Source: Actinomyces oris
Lineage (GTDB): Bacteria > Actinomycetota > Actinomycetes > Actinomycetales > Actinomycetaceae
Length of the DNA: 64,000 nt
Direction: 5' to 3'
Assembly (NCBI RefSeq): GCF_001929375.1
Contig: NZ_MSGO01000005.1
Span: forward strand, 146,280-210,279
Both the position numbers and the translations under genes were made by a program. The notes beneath the pieces are model-generated. The model did no database searches, had not been told where the DNA came from, and was given only the letters and a program-made list of their open reading frames with translations. Shown here piece after piece: positions 1 through 9,186 of the stretch (position 1 is its first letter; every line of letters begins with the position of its first letter).

Positions 1-1
1 G

Positions 2-1942
2 CGTGATCTGATTGCCGCATTCCCCCAGGAGGCCAGAGCCATTCACCGTTACTTCCAGGATGTTCGCCGGGTGACACGGTGGGTGACGCTGGGCTTCGTC
101 CAGGGGATGGTCCCCCGACCTGCGGCCTCGCTGCTCAGGGCCGCCCAGCGCCTGGGAGGCCGAAGAGCCACTCAGACGACGAAGGCGTATCTGGATGCCC
201 ACTTCCGCTCCCCCAGGCTCAAGGCCGTCCTGGCCAGTCAGTGGGGGGACTACGGCCTGCCGCCGTCCCGATCGGCCTTTGCCGTGCACGCGCTGATCGT
301 CTCCCACTACCTCGAGGGCGCCTGGTTCCCCCGCGGTGGCAGTGCTCGGATCGCCCGCACCTTCGAGAAGGGCATCGAGCAGGCCGGGGGCGCTGTCCGC
401 GTCGCTCAGGAGGTCACCGAGATCCTCACCGGGAACGGGAAGGCGGTCGGGGTCCGAGTCATGGACCACCGCGGCGCTCGGGTACGCGAACGCGTCTACC
501 GCGCCCCGGTCATCGTGTCCGCCATCGGCGCCTCCAACACCTTCAACCGTCTGTTGCCCACATTCGGCGAGATCGGGCGACGCACCTGGCCCGCACGCCG
601 CTCGCTGGAGCACCTGGGTACGGGCACGTCCGCGGTCACCGTATTCCTGCGCTTGCGTGATGACCCGCGCAGCATCGGCATCGATGGTGGAAACATCTGG
701 GTGAACCGGGACCTCGATCACGAGGGCGCACAACGGTACAGCGATTCGCTGCTCGAGGGGCGCCCTCACGACGTCTTCGTCTCCTTCCCCTCCCTGAAGT
801 CCGGCGAGTCCCCGCATACCGCCGAGCTCATCTCCTTCTGTGACGCGCGAGCCTTCCGGCAGTGGGCCGAGCAGCCCCGAGAAAACCGCGGCCCCGAGTA
901 CTTCGCTCTCAAGGAGCGCATCGCCCAAGGCATGCTGGAGCTGGCTGAGAGCGCGGCTCCGGGGCTGACCGAGCTCGTGGACTACGTGGAGACCTCCACT
1001 CCTTTGACCTACGAGCACTACACCGCTCATCCCGCCGGGGCCTTCTACGGACCTCCGGCCACTCCGCTGAGGTTCCGGTCCCGCCCTCTGGGGCCGCGCA
1101 CAGCCGTCCCCGGCCTGTTCCTCTCCGGCCAGGATGCCGGGAGCACCGGCATCATGGGAGCCATGATGGGCGGAGTCGCAGCCGCGTGCCAGGTCCTTGG
1201 GCCCCGCGGGTATCCCACCATCGCCTCCGCCCTGCCAGAGAGGCCCGAGGCTCCTGAGTCTCGAGCAGTGCACCCACTGCCCGAGGGCAAGCACCTCGCC
1301 ACCCTGGTCTCCAAACGGCGGCTGACTCCCAGCGTGTGGGAGGCGGAGCTGCAGCTGGACGGTGGGATCGGCTCGTGGGCGCCAGGGCAGTTCGCCCGTC
1401 TGCACGTGGGCGATGACGCATGGCGTGACTACTCGATCGCGGGGCTGGAGGCCGATCGTCTTCGTCTGCTCATCTCCACCCGGACAGGCGGCCGAGGATC
1501 CCAGTTCATTGAGAACGCGGACACGGGCGCGCAGACAGTGGTGGAGCTGCCCCTGGGCGGTTTCGGGCTCGCCGACTCGGGCAGGAGCCGCCTGTTCATC
1601 GCTACCGGCACGGGGATCGCACCCATGCTGGCCATGTTCGCTCAGGCTCCCGGCCTGGAGCACGACACCCTGCTCTTCGGGTGCCGTCACCAGGAGGAGG
1701 ACCTGACCACCAGGATCAGCTCTCCGTTGCCGGGGACCGTCGTGCGCTGCCTGAGCCGCCAGGAGGCTCCGGACACGTTCCACGGACGAGTCACCCAGGC
1801 CCTCACCGCGCTCGCTCACGACCTCCAGCTCGATCCCGAGTGCACGGACGTCTACCTGTGCGGTTCGGCGGCGATGGTGGCAGACACACGAGACGTGCTC
1901 GAGCACGAGGGCTACACCTCGGTCCTGACCGAGCCCTACTGA
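2..1942 (+). CDS. FAD-dependent oxidoreductase (phytoene desaturase/CrtISO-like) fused to ferredoxin-NADP reductase-like domain, 5' partial
   Basis: The frame is open at the left edge, so the N-terminal Rossmann FAD-binding motif lies outside the window. The first ~390 visible residues look like the C-terminal two thirds of an amine-oxidase/phytoene-desaturase fold: a long substrate region, then LFLSGQDAGSTGIMGAMMGG, which matches the terminal FAD-binding segment of the CrtI/CrtISO families. After a proline-rich linker, a second module has the flavin-binding motif RDYSIAG, the pyridine-nucleotide motif GTGIAPM and a CGSAAMV motif near the end, all typical of ferredoxin-NADP reductases. The architecture suggests an oxidoreductase carrying its own NAD(P)H-dependent reductase. 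The substrate cannot be told from sequence. It is convergent with the pseudokinase gene 63 bp downstream. Confidence 0.75.
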   Translation, partial: RDLIAAFPQEARAIHRYFQDVRRVTRWVTLGFVQGMVPRPAASLLRAAQRLGGRRATQTTKAYLDAHFRSPRLKAVLASQWGDYGLPPSRSAFAVHALIVSHYLEGAWFPRGGSARIARTFEKGIEQAGGAVRVAQEVTEILTGNGKAVGVRVMDHRGARVRERVYRAPVIVSAIGASNTFNRLLPTFGEIGRRTWPARRSLEHLGTGTSAVTVFLRLRDDPRSIGIDGGNIWVNRDLDHEGAQRYSDSLLEGRPHDVFVSFPSLKSGESPHTAELISFCDARAFRQWAEQPRENRGPEYFALKERIAQGMLELAESAAPGLTELVDYVETSTPLTYEHYTAHPAGAFYGPPATPLRFRSRPLGPRTAVPGLFLSGQDAGSTGIMGAMMGGVAAACQVLGPRGYPTIASALPERPEAPESRAVHPLPEGKHLATLVSKRRLTPSVWEAELQLDGGIGSWAPGQFARLHVGDDAWRDYSIAGLEADRLRLLISTRTGGRGSQFIENADTGAQTVVELPLGGFGLADSGRSRLFIATGTGIAPMLAMFAQAPGLEHDTLLFGCRHQEEDLTTRISSPLPGTVVRCLSRQEAPDTFHGRVTQALTALAHDLQLDPECTDVYLCGSAAMVADTRDVLEHEGYTSVLTEPY

Positions 1943-2005
1943 GCCCCACGAGGTCCGTATCCGCCCCGACCATTGACCGTGCCTGGCGGGTGGTGCACCT
2001 CCAGG

Positions 2006-3751
2006 TCACTCCACGGCTCGAATATCGGCCACACGCCACGGCTCCGGGACGACAATGAGCACGACCCGGCGGGGCTGGAGGGCCGGAACAGTCCGAGTCC
2101 CCGCAGGTCCCGAACGCGTTGAGGCGCTTTGAGACAGCGTCACCTGCAGCGCTCTCGCGCCGGGCCACTGAGTCGCTGCGTCGTCAGGCAGCGCCACCTC
2201 AGTGACCTGGCTGACGGAGGTGTGCAGCTCCCTAACGCCTTCACCGGAGTCGAGCAGCTCGGTGAGAACCTGAGTGTCGGCCTGCGCCGCGGGCGACCCC
2301 GGTACCGTCGTGGCCGCCAGAGCGGTGGCATCGCCGGCCATGAGGGCCCGGTCTCGAGCCGCGGACAGTCCGACGACGACACTGGCCATGTCGGCACCCC
2401 CGCTCCTGCCAGGACCCGGCGCCGACGTCGTTGCGGCGGGGCTCCCGGTGGCGGCGGGAGACGGGCTGCCCGCAGGAAGGGCGCCGGCGCGGGCGGACGC
2501 CGACGGCCTCGCTGGGCCTGACGGGCTCGCGGCTGCACCGAGCGCCCACGCGGGCCTGTGCGCCACCAGGGCTTTGGCCGGACCCCAAGCAGCCAGGCAG
2601 ATGGCCACCAGCGCCACCGCCACGAGCACCCAGGTGCGGGTGCGTCTGCGCCCCGCCCCTGCCCTTCTCCCCCAGCGTATGGCCGCGGGCACCGGTCCGG
2701 TGCGGGCGGCGCCGCCGCGTTCCTCTCGGAGCTCGCTCTTCGCCCTCGGCCGGGCCCCGGCCCTCACTCTGGGCCTGAGCCTGGAGCCGACCGTGCGAGT
2801 CGGGGTGCGAGCCGCTGCCCGCAGGGAGCCGGCAGCCAGGCGGGCGCCGTCGGGCAGCTCGATGGGTGAGGCCTGCCCCAGCTGAGGCGCTCGGGCCGCA
2901 AGGTCCCGGGCGGTGGGACGGTCGGCGGGCTCCTCGGCCAGCGCGTCAGTCATGATTCCCGCCAGGCGCCGGCAGGCGGCGCCGCCCTGTCCCGCGCACT
3001 CGGTCAGCAGGCGGGCCAGGGCGTAGACGTCACCGGCTGCGGACGCCGGAGCACCGGCGAGGCGTTCCGGCGCCGCATACTCCTGCGTCCCCGTCTCCAT
3101 GACGGAGCCCAGCAGGTCGACGAGGACCGGATGCCCATCAGTGGTCACCAGGACGTTGCCTGCCGATACGTCCCCGTGGGTCGCTCCGTGCTCGTGCAGG
3201 TAGGCCAGTGCCGAGCCCAGGACGTCCAGGAGCATGGCCAACCAGGAGACGTTCAGCCGTCCGCGCGCCCCCAGGACCACGTCGAGCCCAGCCCCTTCGA
3301 CGAGGTCCATGATGACGCCCGCCCGGTGCTCGGGCAGCGAGACCACCTCCCGCACGGTCACCAGACCGGGATGGCGCAGGACGCGCAGATCGGCCAAGCG
3401 CCGCAGGACTAAGGCTCCGGCACGCCCGCGGGGCAGGTCGACGACCCGGATGACCACATGACGCCCCTGCGCGTCGAGCCCGCGGCGAGGAGCACCGGGG
3501 GCGGTGGAGCGCCCCATGACCTCACCAATGGTGTAACCCTGCTGCGACAGGGTGCTGAGAGCCGAGTCGGGAATGCTCGGCTCCGCGTCGGAGGGCGGCA
3601 GCGAGGCTGCGCGGGGGGAGCCGGTGCGGCGAGGCCGGGGCCGATGTCGAGGCACGGGACGGCGCCGGGGCCGGGCACGGTTGGAGGCACCCTCTCCAGG
3701 GCGGTCGGCGGGGCGGGGGCACGTCGTCGGGCTCATGCACTCCATGGTCAT
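2006..3751 (-). CDS. Membrane-anchored protein kinase-like protein (probable pseudokinase)
   Basis: The cytoplasmic half has a kinase-like fold: HGDVSAGN stands in place of HRDLKPEN, and EYAAPERL is an APE-like motif. Key residues differ from active Hanks kinases. The beta3 lysine position reads VIRV, the DFG position reads DLL, and no clear glycine-rich loop is seen. A single transmembrane helix (around TWVLVAVALVAICLAAW) is followed by an Ala/Ser/Pro-rich linker and an extracellular domain of about 150 residues. The layout resembles receptor-type actinobacterial kinases such as the MviN-associated pseudokinases (inference). Start choice is uncertain: ATG at 3751, 3745 or 3736, of which the last has a weak GGAG. 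The open frame extends much further upstream over lipB, but that part is an antisense artefact. Divergent from lipB. Confidence 0.7.
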   Translation of the reverse strand: MTMECMSPTTCPRPADRPGEGASNRARPRRRPVPRHRPRPRRTGSPRAASLPPSDAEPSIPDSALSTLSQQGYTIGEVMGRSTAPGAPRRGLDAQGRHVVIRVVDLPRGRAGALVLRRLADLRVLRHPGLVTVREVVSLPEHRAGVIMDLVEGAGLDVVLGARGRLNVSWLAMLLDVLGSALAYLHEHGATHGDVSAGNVLVTTDGHPVLVDLLGSVMETGTQEYAAPERLAGAPASAAGDVYALARLLTECAGQGGAACRRLAGIMTDALAEEPADRPTARDLAARAPQLGQASPIELPDGARLAAGSLRAAARTPTRTVGSRLRPRVRAGARPRAKSELREERGGAARTGPVPAAIRWGRRAGAGRRRTRTWVLVAVALVAICLAAWGPAKALVAHRPAWALGAAASPSGPARPSASARAGALPAGSPSPAATGSPAATTSAPGPGRSGGADMASVVVGLSAARDRALMAGDATALAATTVPGSPAAQADTQVLTELLDSGEGVRELHTSVSQVTEVALPDDAATQWPGARALQVTLSQSASTRSGPAGTRTVPALQPRRVVLIVVPEPWRVADIRAVE

Positions 3752-3826
3752 CACGGCGCTCGCCGATGACCAGCCCTTTCGACCGGCCTGTGGATAACTC
3801 GGGCTCCGTTGCCGGTTGTGGTCACG

Positions 3827-3832
3827 TAGACT
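3827..3832 (+). promoter_or_regulatory. -10 hexamer of lipB (leaderless start)
   Basis: TAGACT lies 6 nt before the GTG start of lipB, with no Shine-Dalgarno sequence. This spacing would put the first transcribed base at or next to the start codon. Confidence 0.5.
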
Positions 3833-3838
3833 GCGCCC

Positions 3839-4540
3839 GTGCTGCGTGAGGACATGGAGCTCGGTTCCCGGCTCATCCCCTTCCGTGAGGGCTGGCAGCG
3901 GCAGAGGGTTATCCATAGCGAGGTCGTGGAGGGACGGCGGCCATCCACGCTCCTGCTCGTGGAGCACGAGCCGGTCTACACCGTCGGCAGACGGACCCAC
4001 TCCTGGGAGCGGCCCAGCGCCGACGTCGTCGAGCCGGGTCACGTACCCGTGGTCGACGTGGACCGCGGCGGCAAGACCACCTGGCACGGGCCGGGCCAGC
4101 TGACCGTCTACCCGATCCTGCGCCTGACCCAGCCGATTGACGTCATCCGCTACGTGCGGGCGCTGGAAGCCGCGGTCATCGAGCTGTGCGGCCTCTACGG
4201 CCTGGAGACGGTCCGCGTCGAGGGGCGCTCCGGGGTCTGGCTGCCGGCCGACCCTGAGACTGCGGGGCCGGCCGGCCGGCCCCCGCGCCCCGAGCGCAAG
4301 ATCTGCGCCCTGGGGGTGAGGGTCGCCCGCGGCGTGACCATGCATGGGATCGGCCTGAACGTCGACCCCGACCTGGAGGCCTTCTCCTTGGATCGCATCA
4401 TTCCCTGCGGGATCGACGACGCCGGAGTGACCTCACTGGCAGCGGAGACCGGCCGGCGCCTGGCGACCGGCGCTCCCGCGGAGGCTCTGGTCTGCGCCCT
4501 GGAGAGTCACCTGACCCCCTTGGTGGCGGATGCCACGTGA
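3839..4540 (+). CDS. lipB: Octanoyl-ACP:protein N-octanoyltransferase LipB
   Basis: Transfers the octanoyl group from octanoyl-ACP to lipoyl domains of 2-oxoacid dehydrogenases and the glycine cleavage system, the first step of lipoate assembly in the cytoplasm. The 233-residue protein has family motifs in order: EHEPVYTVGRR, the RGGKTTWHGPGQ loop, the catalytic lysine K154 (RKICALGVRV) and the catalytic cysteine C190 (IIPCGIDDAGVTS). A short Pro/Gly-rich insertion (residues 138-152) precedes the lysine. The GTG start is favoured because TAGACT sits 6 nt upstream and no ribosome site is present. lipA follows after 80 bp with its own -10-like hexamer. This order is standard in actinobacteria. 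Confidence 0.95.
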   Translation: MLREDMELGSRLIPFREGWQRQRVIHSEVVEGRRPSTLLLVEHEPVYTVGRRTHSWERPSADVVEPGHVPVVDVDRGGKTTWHGPGQLTVYPILRLTQPIDVIRYVRALEAAVIELCGLYGLETVRVEGRSGVWLPADPETAGPAGRPPRPERKICALGVRVARGVTMHGIGLNVDPDLEAFSLDRIIPCGIDDAGVTSLAAETGRRLATGAPAEALVCALESHLTPLVADAT

Positions 4541-4579
4541 CAACAGCCCCCACTCCTAGGCCGGAGGTCCTATAAGTAC

Positions 4580-4585
4580 TAGACT
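4580..4585 (+). promoter_or_regulatory. Putative -10 of lipA
   Basis: TAGACT (within TACTAGACT) lies 35 bp before the lipA start. A transcript starting about 7 nt further on would carry a short leader containing the purine-rich ribosome site just upstream of the GTG. Confidence 0.35.
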
Positions 4586-4620
4586 CCCGATGGAACCGTC
4601 GTCGGCGAGGAGAGATAGAC

Positions 4621-5652
4621 GTGAGCACCACCGTGGCCCCTGAGGGACGCAAGCTCCTGCGGGTCGAGGCGCGCAACGCCCAGACACCCATTGAGTCCAA
4701 GCCCGACTGGCTGCGCACCCGCGCCATCGTCTCCGACACCTACCAGGAGGTCCGCGGTCTGGTGAGGGAGAAGAGCCTGCACACGGTGTGCGCCGAGGCG
4801 AACTGCCCCAACATCTACGAGTGCTGGAACGACCGCGAGGCCACCTTCCTGGTGGGCGGCGAGATGTGCACCCGGCGCTGCGACTTCTGCGACATCGCCA
4901 CCGGGCGTCCCACCGAGTACGACGTCGACGAGCCCAGGCGCGTAGCGGTCTCGATCAAGGAGATGGATCTGCGCTACGCCACCGTTACCGGGGTGGCCCG
5001 CGACGACCGCCCCGACGGCGGCGCCTGGCTCTACGCCGAGACCGCCCGCCAGGTGCACGAGCTCTCGCCGGGCACCGGGGTCGAGCTGCTCATCCCCGAC
5101 TTCCGAGGCAACCCTGAGGCCCTGGAGGACGTCTTCTCCTCGCGCCCCGAGGTTCTCGGCCACAACCTGGAGACGGTCCCGCGCATCTTCAAACGGATCC
5201 GGCCGGCCTTCTCCTACCAGGGCAGTCTCGACGTCATCACGGCCGCAGCGGAGGCGGGGCTGGTCACCAAGTCCAACCTCATCCTGGGCATGGGCGAGAC
5301 CCGCGACGAGATCGAGGCGGCCATGGCCGCCCTGGTGGAGGCGCGCTGCGACATCCTCACCATCACCCAGTACCTGCGCCCCTCCAAGCTGCACCACCCC
5401 GTCGACCGCTGGGTCAAGCCACAGGAGTTCGTCGACCTGAGCCGCCTGGCCGAGGAGATCGGATTCGCCGCCGTCATGAGCGGGCCCATGGTGCGTTCCT
5501 CCTACCGCGCAGGAATGCTGTGGGGACGGGCCATGGTCAAACGCGGTCGCCCCATCCCCGAGCACCTCTCGCAGCTCGCCGAGCCGGCCACCGCCCGCCA
5601 GGAGGCGTCGGCCCTGCTGGGGACCCACCCCCACCTCGCCGCCGCCTGCTGA
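4621..5652 (+). CDS. lipA: Lipoyl synthase LipA (radical SAM)
   Basis: Inserts two sulfurs into protein-bound octanoate to form lipoate. The 343-residue protein shows both iron-sulfur motifs. The auxiliary cluster ligands are C57, C62 and C68 ([12 protein letters not shown]). The radical-SAM cluster ligands are C83, C87 and C90 (CTRRCDFC). The conserved C-terminal RSSYRAG, which supplies the serine ligand, is also present. Length is normal for the family. The GTG start follows a GAGGAGAG ribosome site. It works downstream of LipB on the same octanoylated substrates, including the E2 partner of the aceE-encoded E1 further right in this window. Confidence 0.97.
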   Translation: MSTTVAPEGRKLLRVEARNAQTPIESKPDWLRTRAIVSDTYQEVRGLVREKSLHTVCAEANCPNIYECWNDREATFLVGGEMCTRRCDFCDIATGRPTEYDVDEPRRVAVSIKEMDLRYATVTGVARDDRPDGGAWLYAETARQVHELSPGTGVELLIPDFRGNPEALEDVFSSRPEVLGHNLETVPRIFKRIRPAFSYQGSLDVITAAAEAGLVTKSNLILGMGETRDEIEAAMAALVEARCDILTITQYLRPSKLHHPVDRWVKPQEFVDLSRLAEEIGFAAVMSGPMVRSSYRAGMLWGRAMVKRGRPIPEHLSQLAEPATARQEASALLGTHPHLAAAC

Positions 5653-5759
5653 GGCCCCAGCACGAGTCCCACGCAGCCGGCCGATTCCCGGAGGGCACTG
5701 GCCTGCCGGGCCTGCCACGCTGACGGCGAGACCATGTGTGCCGGCGCACCGCCGTCGTC

Positions 5760-5765
5760 TATGGT
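5760..5765 (+). promoter_or_regulatory. -10 hexamer of the DUF4191 gene (leaderless start)
   Basis: TATGGT ends 6 nt before the GTG at 5772. No Shine-Dalgarno sequence is present, which supports this downstream GTG rather than earlier in-frame codons. Confidence 0.45.
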
Positions 5766-5771
5766 GTGCCC

Positions 5772-6491
5772 GTGAGCAGTGCCCAGTCCCCCCAGCCGAA
5801 GAAGAAGCGCCGGCTGGCTCAGTACCTTCAGAACATCAAGGACTCCTACACGGTCTCGCGGCGAAGCTATCCGTGGATCGGGTGGGCGATGCTGGCGGTA
5901 CTCGCCGCGGGCCTCGCCGTGGGAGCCGCTATTGCCCTCGGCTACGGCCTGCACCTGTGGTACTGGCTGGTTCTGGGCCTCATGCTCGCACTCGTGATCA
6001 ACATGGGACTCCTGACGTTCCTGGTGCGCCGAGCCTCCTACAGCCAGCTCGAAGGTCGACCGGGGGCCGCCAAGGTCGTCCTCGATCAGATCGGTCGGGG
6101 CTGGTACGTCGAGTCCGAGCCTGTGGCCTTCAACAAGGACCAGGACCTCGTGTGGAGGCTGGTGGGACGCCCCGGAGTCGTTCTCATCTCCGAGGGGCCG
6201 AGCACCCGCACCCGCCGCATGCTGGCCGATGAGGAGCGCAAGGTCCACCGGCTGCTGTCCACCGTCCCCATCCACACCCTTCAGGTGGGCACCGACGCCG
6301 GGCAGGTGCGTCTGACCGACCTGTCCAAGACGCTGCGTCAGCTCCCGACCAAGCCCACGTCGTTGACTGACAGCGAGATCACGCAGGTCTCCAAGCGTCT
6401 GACGTCGATGGCGGGCAAGAACCTGCCGATTCCCAAGCACATTGACCCCAATCGGGTTCGGCCCGACCGCCGTGCCATGCGCGGTCGCTGA
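5772..6491 (+). CDS. DUF4191 family membrane protein
   Basis: A 239-residue protein. It has a basic N-terminus (PKKKRR), two adjacent transmembrane helices (about residues 45-95: IGWAMLAVLAAGLAVG and LWYWLVLGLMLALVINM), and a cytoplasmic C-terminal domain containing a VxRPGVVLISEG strand. The DUF4191 family sits between lipA and glnA across actinobacteria (Rv2219 in M. tuberculosis). Its biochemical role is unknown. The GTG at 5772 is preferred because SSAQSPQPKKKR begins there and a -10 hexamer lies directly upstream. An earlier start at 5736 would add 12 unconvincing residues. Confidence 0.85.
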   Translation: MSSAQSPQPKKKRRLAQYLQNIKDSYTVSRRSYPWIGWAMLAVLAAGLAVGAAIALGYGLHLWYWLVLGLMLALVINMGLLTFLVRRASYSQLEGRPGAAKVVLDQIGRGWYVESEPVAFNKDQDLVWRLVGRPGVVLISEGPSTRTRRMLADEERKVHRLLSTVPIHTLQVGTDAGQVRLTDLSKTLRQLPTKPTSLTDSEITQVSKRLTSMAGKNLPIPKHIDPNRVRPDRRAMRGR

Positions 6492-6682
6492 ATCACCTCC
6501 CCAGGTCACCTCCACCTCCCATCACTCAGCGCCCAGCGGGCTCAAGGAGCTCGACATGAAGGGGCGAAACACTCAGGCAACACTGACGCCACTCCTTTGT
6601 CACGGTAGCGTCAATATAGTGGCCGTTGTCAGCCGCAGTGCATACGTGTGGAGTATGTGCGCCGTTCCCACCTGGAGGAGAT

Positions 6683-8107
6683 ATGTTCAAGGACGCATCC
6701 GAGGCACTGACGTTCATCGAGAAGGAGAATGTCGCGCTGGTCGATGTGCGATTCTGCGACCTACCCGGCGTCATGCAGCACTTCACCATTCCTGTGGCTG
6801 CCTTCAAGGAAGAGGCACTCACTGACGGCCTCATGTTCGACGGCTCATCAATCCGGGGCTTCACCGCGATCCACGAGTCGGACATGAAGCTGGTCCCCGA
6901 TGTGACCACCGCCTTCCTGGACCCGTTCCGCGAGGAGAGGACCCTGGTCGTCAACTTCTCGATCGTCGACCCCTTCACGGACGAGGTCTACTCCCGCGAC
7001 CCCCGCTCCATCGCCGCCAAGGCCGAGGACTACCTGCGCTCCACCGGAATCGCCGACACCTGCTATATCGGAGCCGAGGCCGAGTTCTACCTCTTCGACT
7101 CGGTGCGCTACGAGTCCTCACCGGCCGAGTCCTTCTACGCCATCGACTCCTGCGAGGCGGCCTGGAACACCGGCCGTGAGGAGGAGGGAGGCAACAAGGG
7201 GTACAAGACGGCTTTCAAAGGCGGATACTTCCCCGTCTCGCCCAACGATCAGATGGCCGATATCCGGGACCGCATGGTCCGCACCTGCCTCGCCTCCGGC
7301 CTGGAGATCGAACGGGCCCATCACGAGGTCGGCACTGCCGGACAGCAGGAGATCAACTACCGCTTCAGCTCTCTGCTCGCCGCGGGCGACGACATGATGA
7401 AGTTCAAGTACATCATCAAGAATGAGGCCTGGCGCAACGGCAGGACGGCCACATTCATGCCCAAGCCGATCTTCGGCGACAACGGCTCGGGCATGCACAC
7501 CCACCACTCGCTGTGGAAGGACGGCAAGCCGCTGTTCTTCGACGAGCGGGGCTACGGCCAGCTCTCGGACCTCGCCCGCTGGTACATCGGCGGAATCCTG
7601 GCTCACGCCCCGGCGCTGCTGGCCTTCACCAACCCGTCAGTGAACTCCTTCCACCGCCTGGTCCCCGGCTTCGAGGCACCAGTCAACCTGGTCTACTCGG
7701 CCCGTAACCGCTCGGCCTGCATCCGCATCCCGGTCACCGGCTCCTCTCCCAAGGCCAAGCGGGTGGAGTACCGGGTGCCGGACCCCTCCTCCAACCCCTA
7801 CCTGTGCTTCGCCGCCGTCCTCATGGCAGGCCTCGACGGCATCCGCAACCGCATCGAGCCCCGTGAGCCCATCGACAAGGACCTCTACGAGCTCGCCCCC
7901 GAGGAGTACTTCGACATCGACAAGCTCCCCGACAGCCTGGACCTGGCCCTGGAGGCGCTTGAGGATGACCACGACTTCCTCACCGAGGGGGACGTCTTCA
8001 CCCCGGATCTCATCGAGACCTGGATCGAGTACAAGCGCGCCAATGAGATCGAGCCTCTGCGGCTGCGCCCCCACCCCTACGAGTTCCAGCTCTACTACGA
8101 CCTGTAG
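6683..8107 (+). CDS. glnA: Glutamine synthetase type I (GlnA1)
   Basis: Makes glutamine from glutamate, ammonia and ATP as a cytoplasmic dodecamer. The 474 residues include the FDGSSIRGF substrate loop, [10 protein letters not shown] and [12 protein letters not shown] metal/glutamate motifs, [10 protein letters not shown], and the ATP-site segment [10 protein letters not shown]. The peptide [10 protein letters not shown] carries the tyrosine that GlnE adenylylates in the GSI-beta class, so activity is probably controlled by the glnE product encoded in this window. The start at 6683 follows a CTGGAGGAG ribosome site. The 191-bp upstream gap probably holds the promoter (TATAGT at 6615-6620 is a -10 candidate). 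Confidence 0.97.
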   Translation: MFKDASEALTFIEKENVALVDVRFCDLPGVMQHFTIPVAAFKEEALTDGLMFDGSSIRGFTAIHESDMKLVPDVTTAFLDPFREERTLVVNFSIVDPFTDEVYSRDPRSIAAKAEDYLRSTGIADTCYIGAEAEFYLFDSVRYESSPAESFYAIDSCEAAWNTGREEEGGNKGYKTAFKGGYFPVSPNDQMADIRDRMVRTCLASGLEIERAHHEVGTAGQQEINYRFSSLLAAGDDMMKFKYIIKNEAWRNGRTATFMPKPIFGDNGSGMHTHHSLWKDGKPLFFDERGYGQLSDLARWYIGGILAHAPALLAFTNPSVNSFHRLVPGFEAPVNLVYSARNRSACIRIPVTGSSPKAKRVEYRVPDPSSNPYLCFAAVLMAGLDGIRNRIEPREPIDKDLYELAPEEYFDIDKLPDSLDLALEALEDDHDFLTEGDVFTPDLIETWIEYKRANEIEPLRLRPHPYEFQLYYDL

Positions 8108-8130
8108 GCTGCTGACCCAGCCCAGACGCC

Positions 8131-8164
8131 GGCCCTGAGCCTCCCACGCACGAGGCTCAGGGCC
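8131..8164 (+). terminator. Hairpin terminator after glnA
   Basis: A perfect 13-bp inverted repeat (GGCCCTGAGCCTC and its complement) with an 8-nt loop begins 23 bp after the glnA stop. No U-run follows, as is usual in high-GC actinobacteria. Confidence 0.75.
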
Positions 8165-8262
8165 GCCGTCGTGCTGTACGCCACCCTCCCTACTTGCATA
8201 TCTATACTGCATTGCGGATATTGTTTCTCTGTTTTGATCCACTCCGAAGAGGAGATCCCACG

Positions 8263-9183
8263 ATGAGGATCCGCCAACACGCCGCCCTCGGGCTGGCGGC
8301 CACAGCCTGCCTGGTCCTCAGCGCATGCACCAACGCCGCTGACTGGAACGCGAACCGGAGCTCGCAGATCCACTCCTTCGACACCTCGTCGATCCAGGCG
8401 CAGCCCGACATCATCGCCAAGCTCCCTCAAGGCGCCCTTGAGGACGGTGTCCTCGACGTGGCCGCCTCCACGGACTACGCACCGGCCGAGTTCCTCGATC
8501 CCTCGGGCAAGGCGGTGGGCTACGACGTCGACCTGACCAACGCGATCGCCGCCGTCCTGGGTGTCAAGGGCAAGGTGCACACCGCCGAGTTCGACTCCAT
8601 CATCGCCTCGATCGGCTCGAAGTACGACGCCGGCATCTCCTCCTTCACCGTCACCCCCGAACGGACCGCGGAGGTCAACATGACCGCCTACATCAACGTG
8701 GGCTCGCGGTTCAACGTCCAGGCCGGCAACCCCAAGGGCGTTGAGACCTCCGACCACCTCAAGCTGTGCGGGCGGAGCATCGGCGTCCAGGTGGGAACCG
8801 CCCAGGAGACCACCATGCGCGACGCCGCCGAGAAGTGTGCCAAGGCGGGCAAGCCGGTGCTGTCCGTGCGTTCCTACTCCAAGCAGTCCGAGGCCACCAC
8901 CGGCCTGGTGGGCGGGACCATCGACGCCACCTACTCCGACTCCACCGTGGCCGGATACGCCGTCGAGCTGACCGATGGCCAGATCGTCACCCTCGGGGAG
9001 ATAGAGGACGCCGCCCCCCAGGGGGTGGTGACCGCCAAGGCCGATCCGCAGTTCACCGCCGCGATCCAGGCCGCCGTCCAGTACCTCATGGACCAGGGCA
9101 TCTGGCAGAAGATCCTGGACAGCTGGGGCGTGAAGGACGCCGCCCTGACCACCGCAGAACTCAATCCCGCAGTGAAGGAGTGA
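8263..9183 (+). CDS. Amino acid ABC transporter substrate-binding lipoprotein
   Basis: The 306-residue precursor begins with a signal peptide and lipobox (LVLSAC, cysteine at about residue 22), so it should be lipid-anchored outside the membrane. The remainder is a type 3 periplasmic-binding fold: ASTDYAPAEFLDPSGKAVGYDVDL and later GVQVGTAQETT and YSDSTVAGY are characteristic of polar amino acid binders (HisJ/GlnH). The ATG at 8263 follows AGAGGAG. It is the first gene of a three-gene transport operon; TATACT at 8203-8208 is a plausible -10. The substrate is not predictable with confidence. Proximity to glnA suggests a nitrogen-rich amino acid (inference). Confidence 0.9.
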   Translation: MRIRQHAALGLAATACLVLSACTNAADWNANRSSQIHSFDTSSIQAQPDIIAKLPQGALEDGVLDVAASTDYAPAEFLDPSGKAVGYDVDLTNAIAAVLGVKGKVHTAEFDSIIASIGSKYDAGISSFTVTPERTAEVNMTAYINVGSRFNVQAGNPKGVETSDHLKLCGRSIGVQVGTAQETTMRDAAEKCAKAGKPVLSVRSYSKQSEATTGLVGGTIDATYSDSTVAGYAVELTDGQIVTLGEIEDAAPQGVVTAKADPQFTAAIQAAVQYLMDQGIWQKILDSWGVKDAALTTAELNPAVKE

Positions 9184-9186
9184 GCC

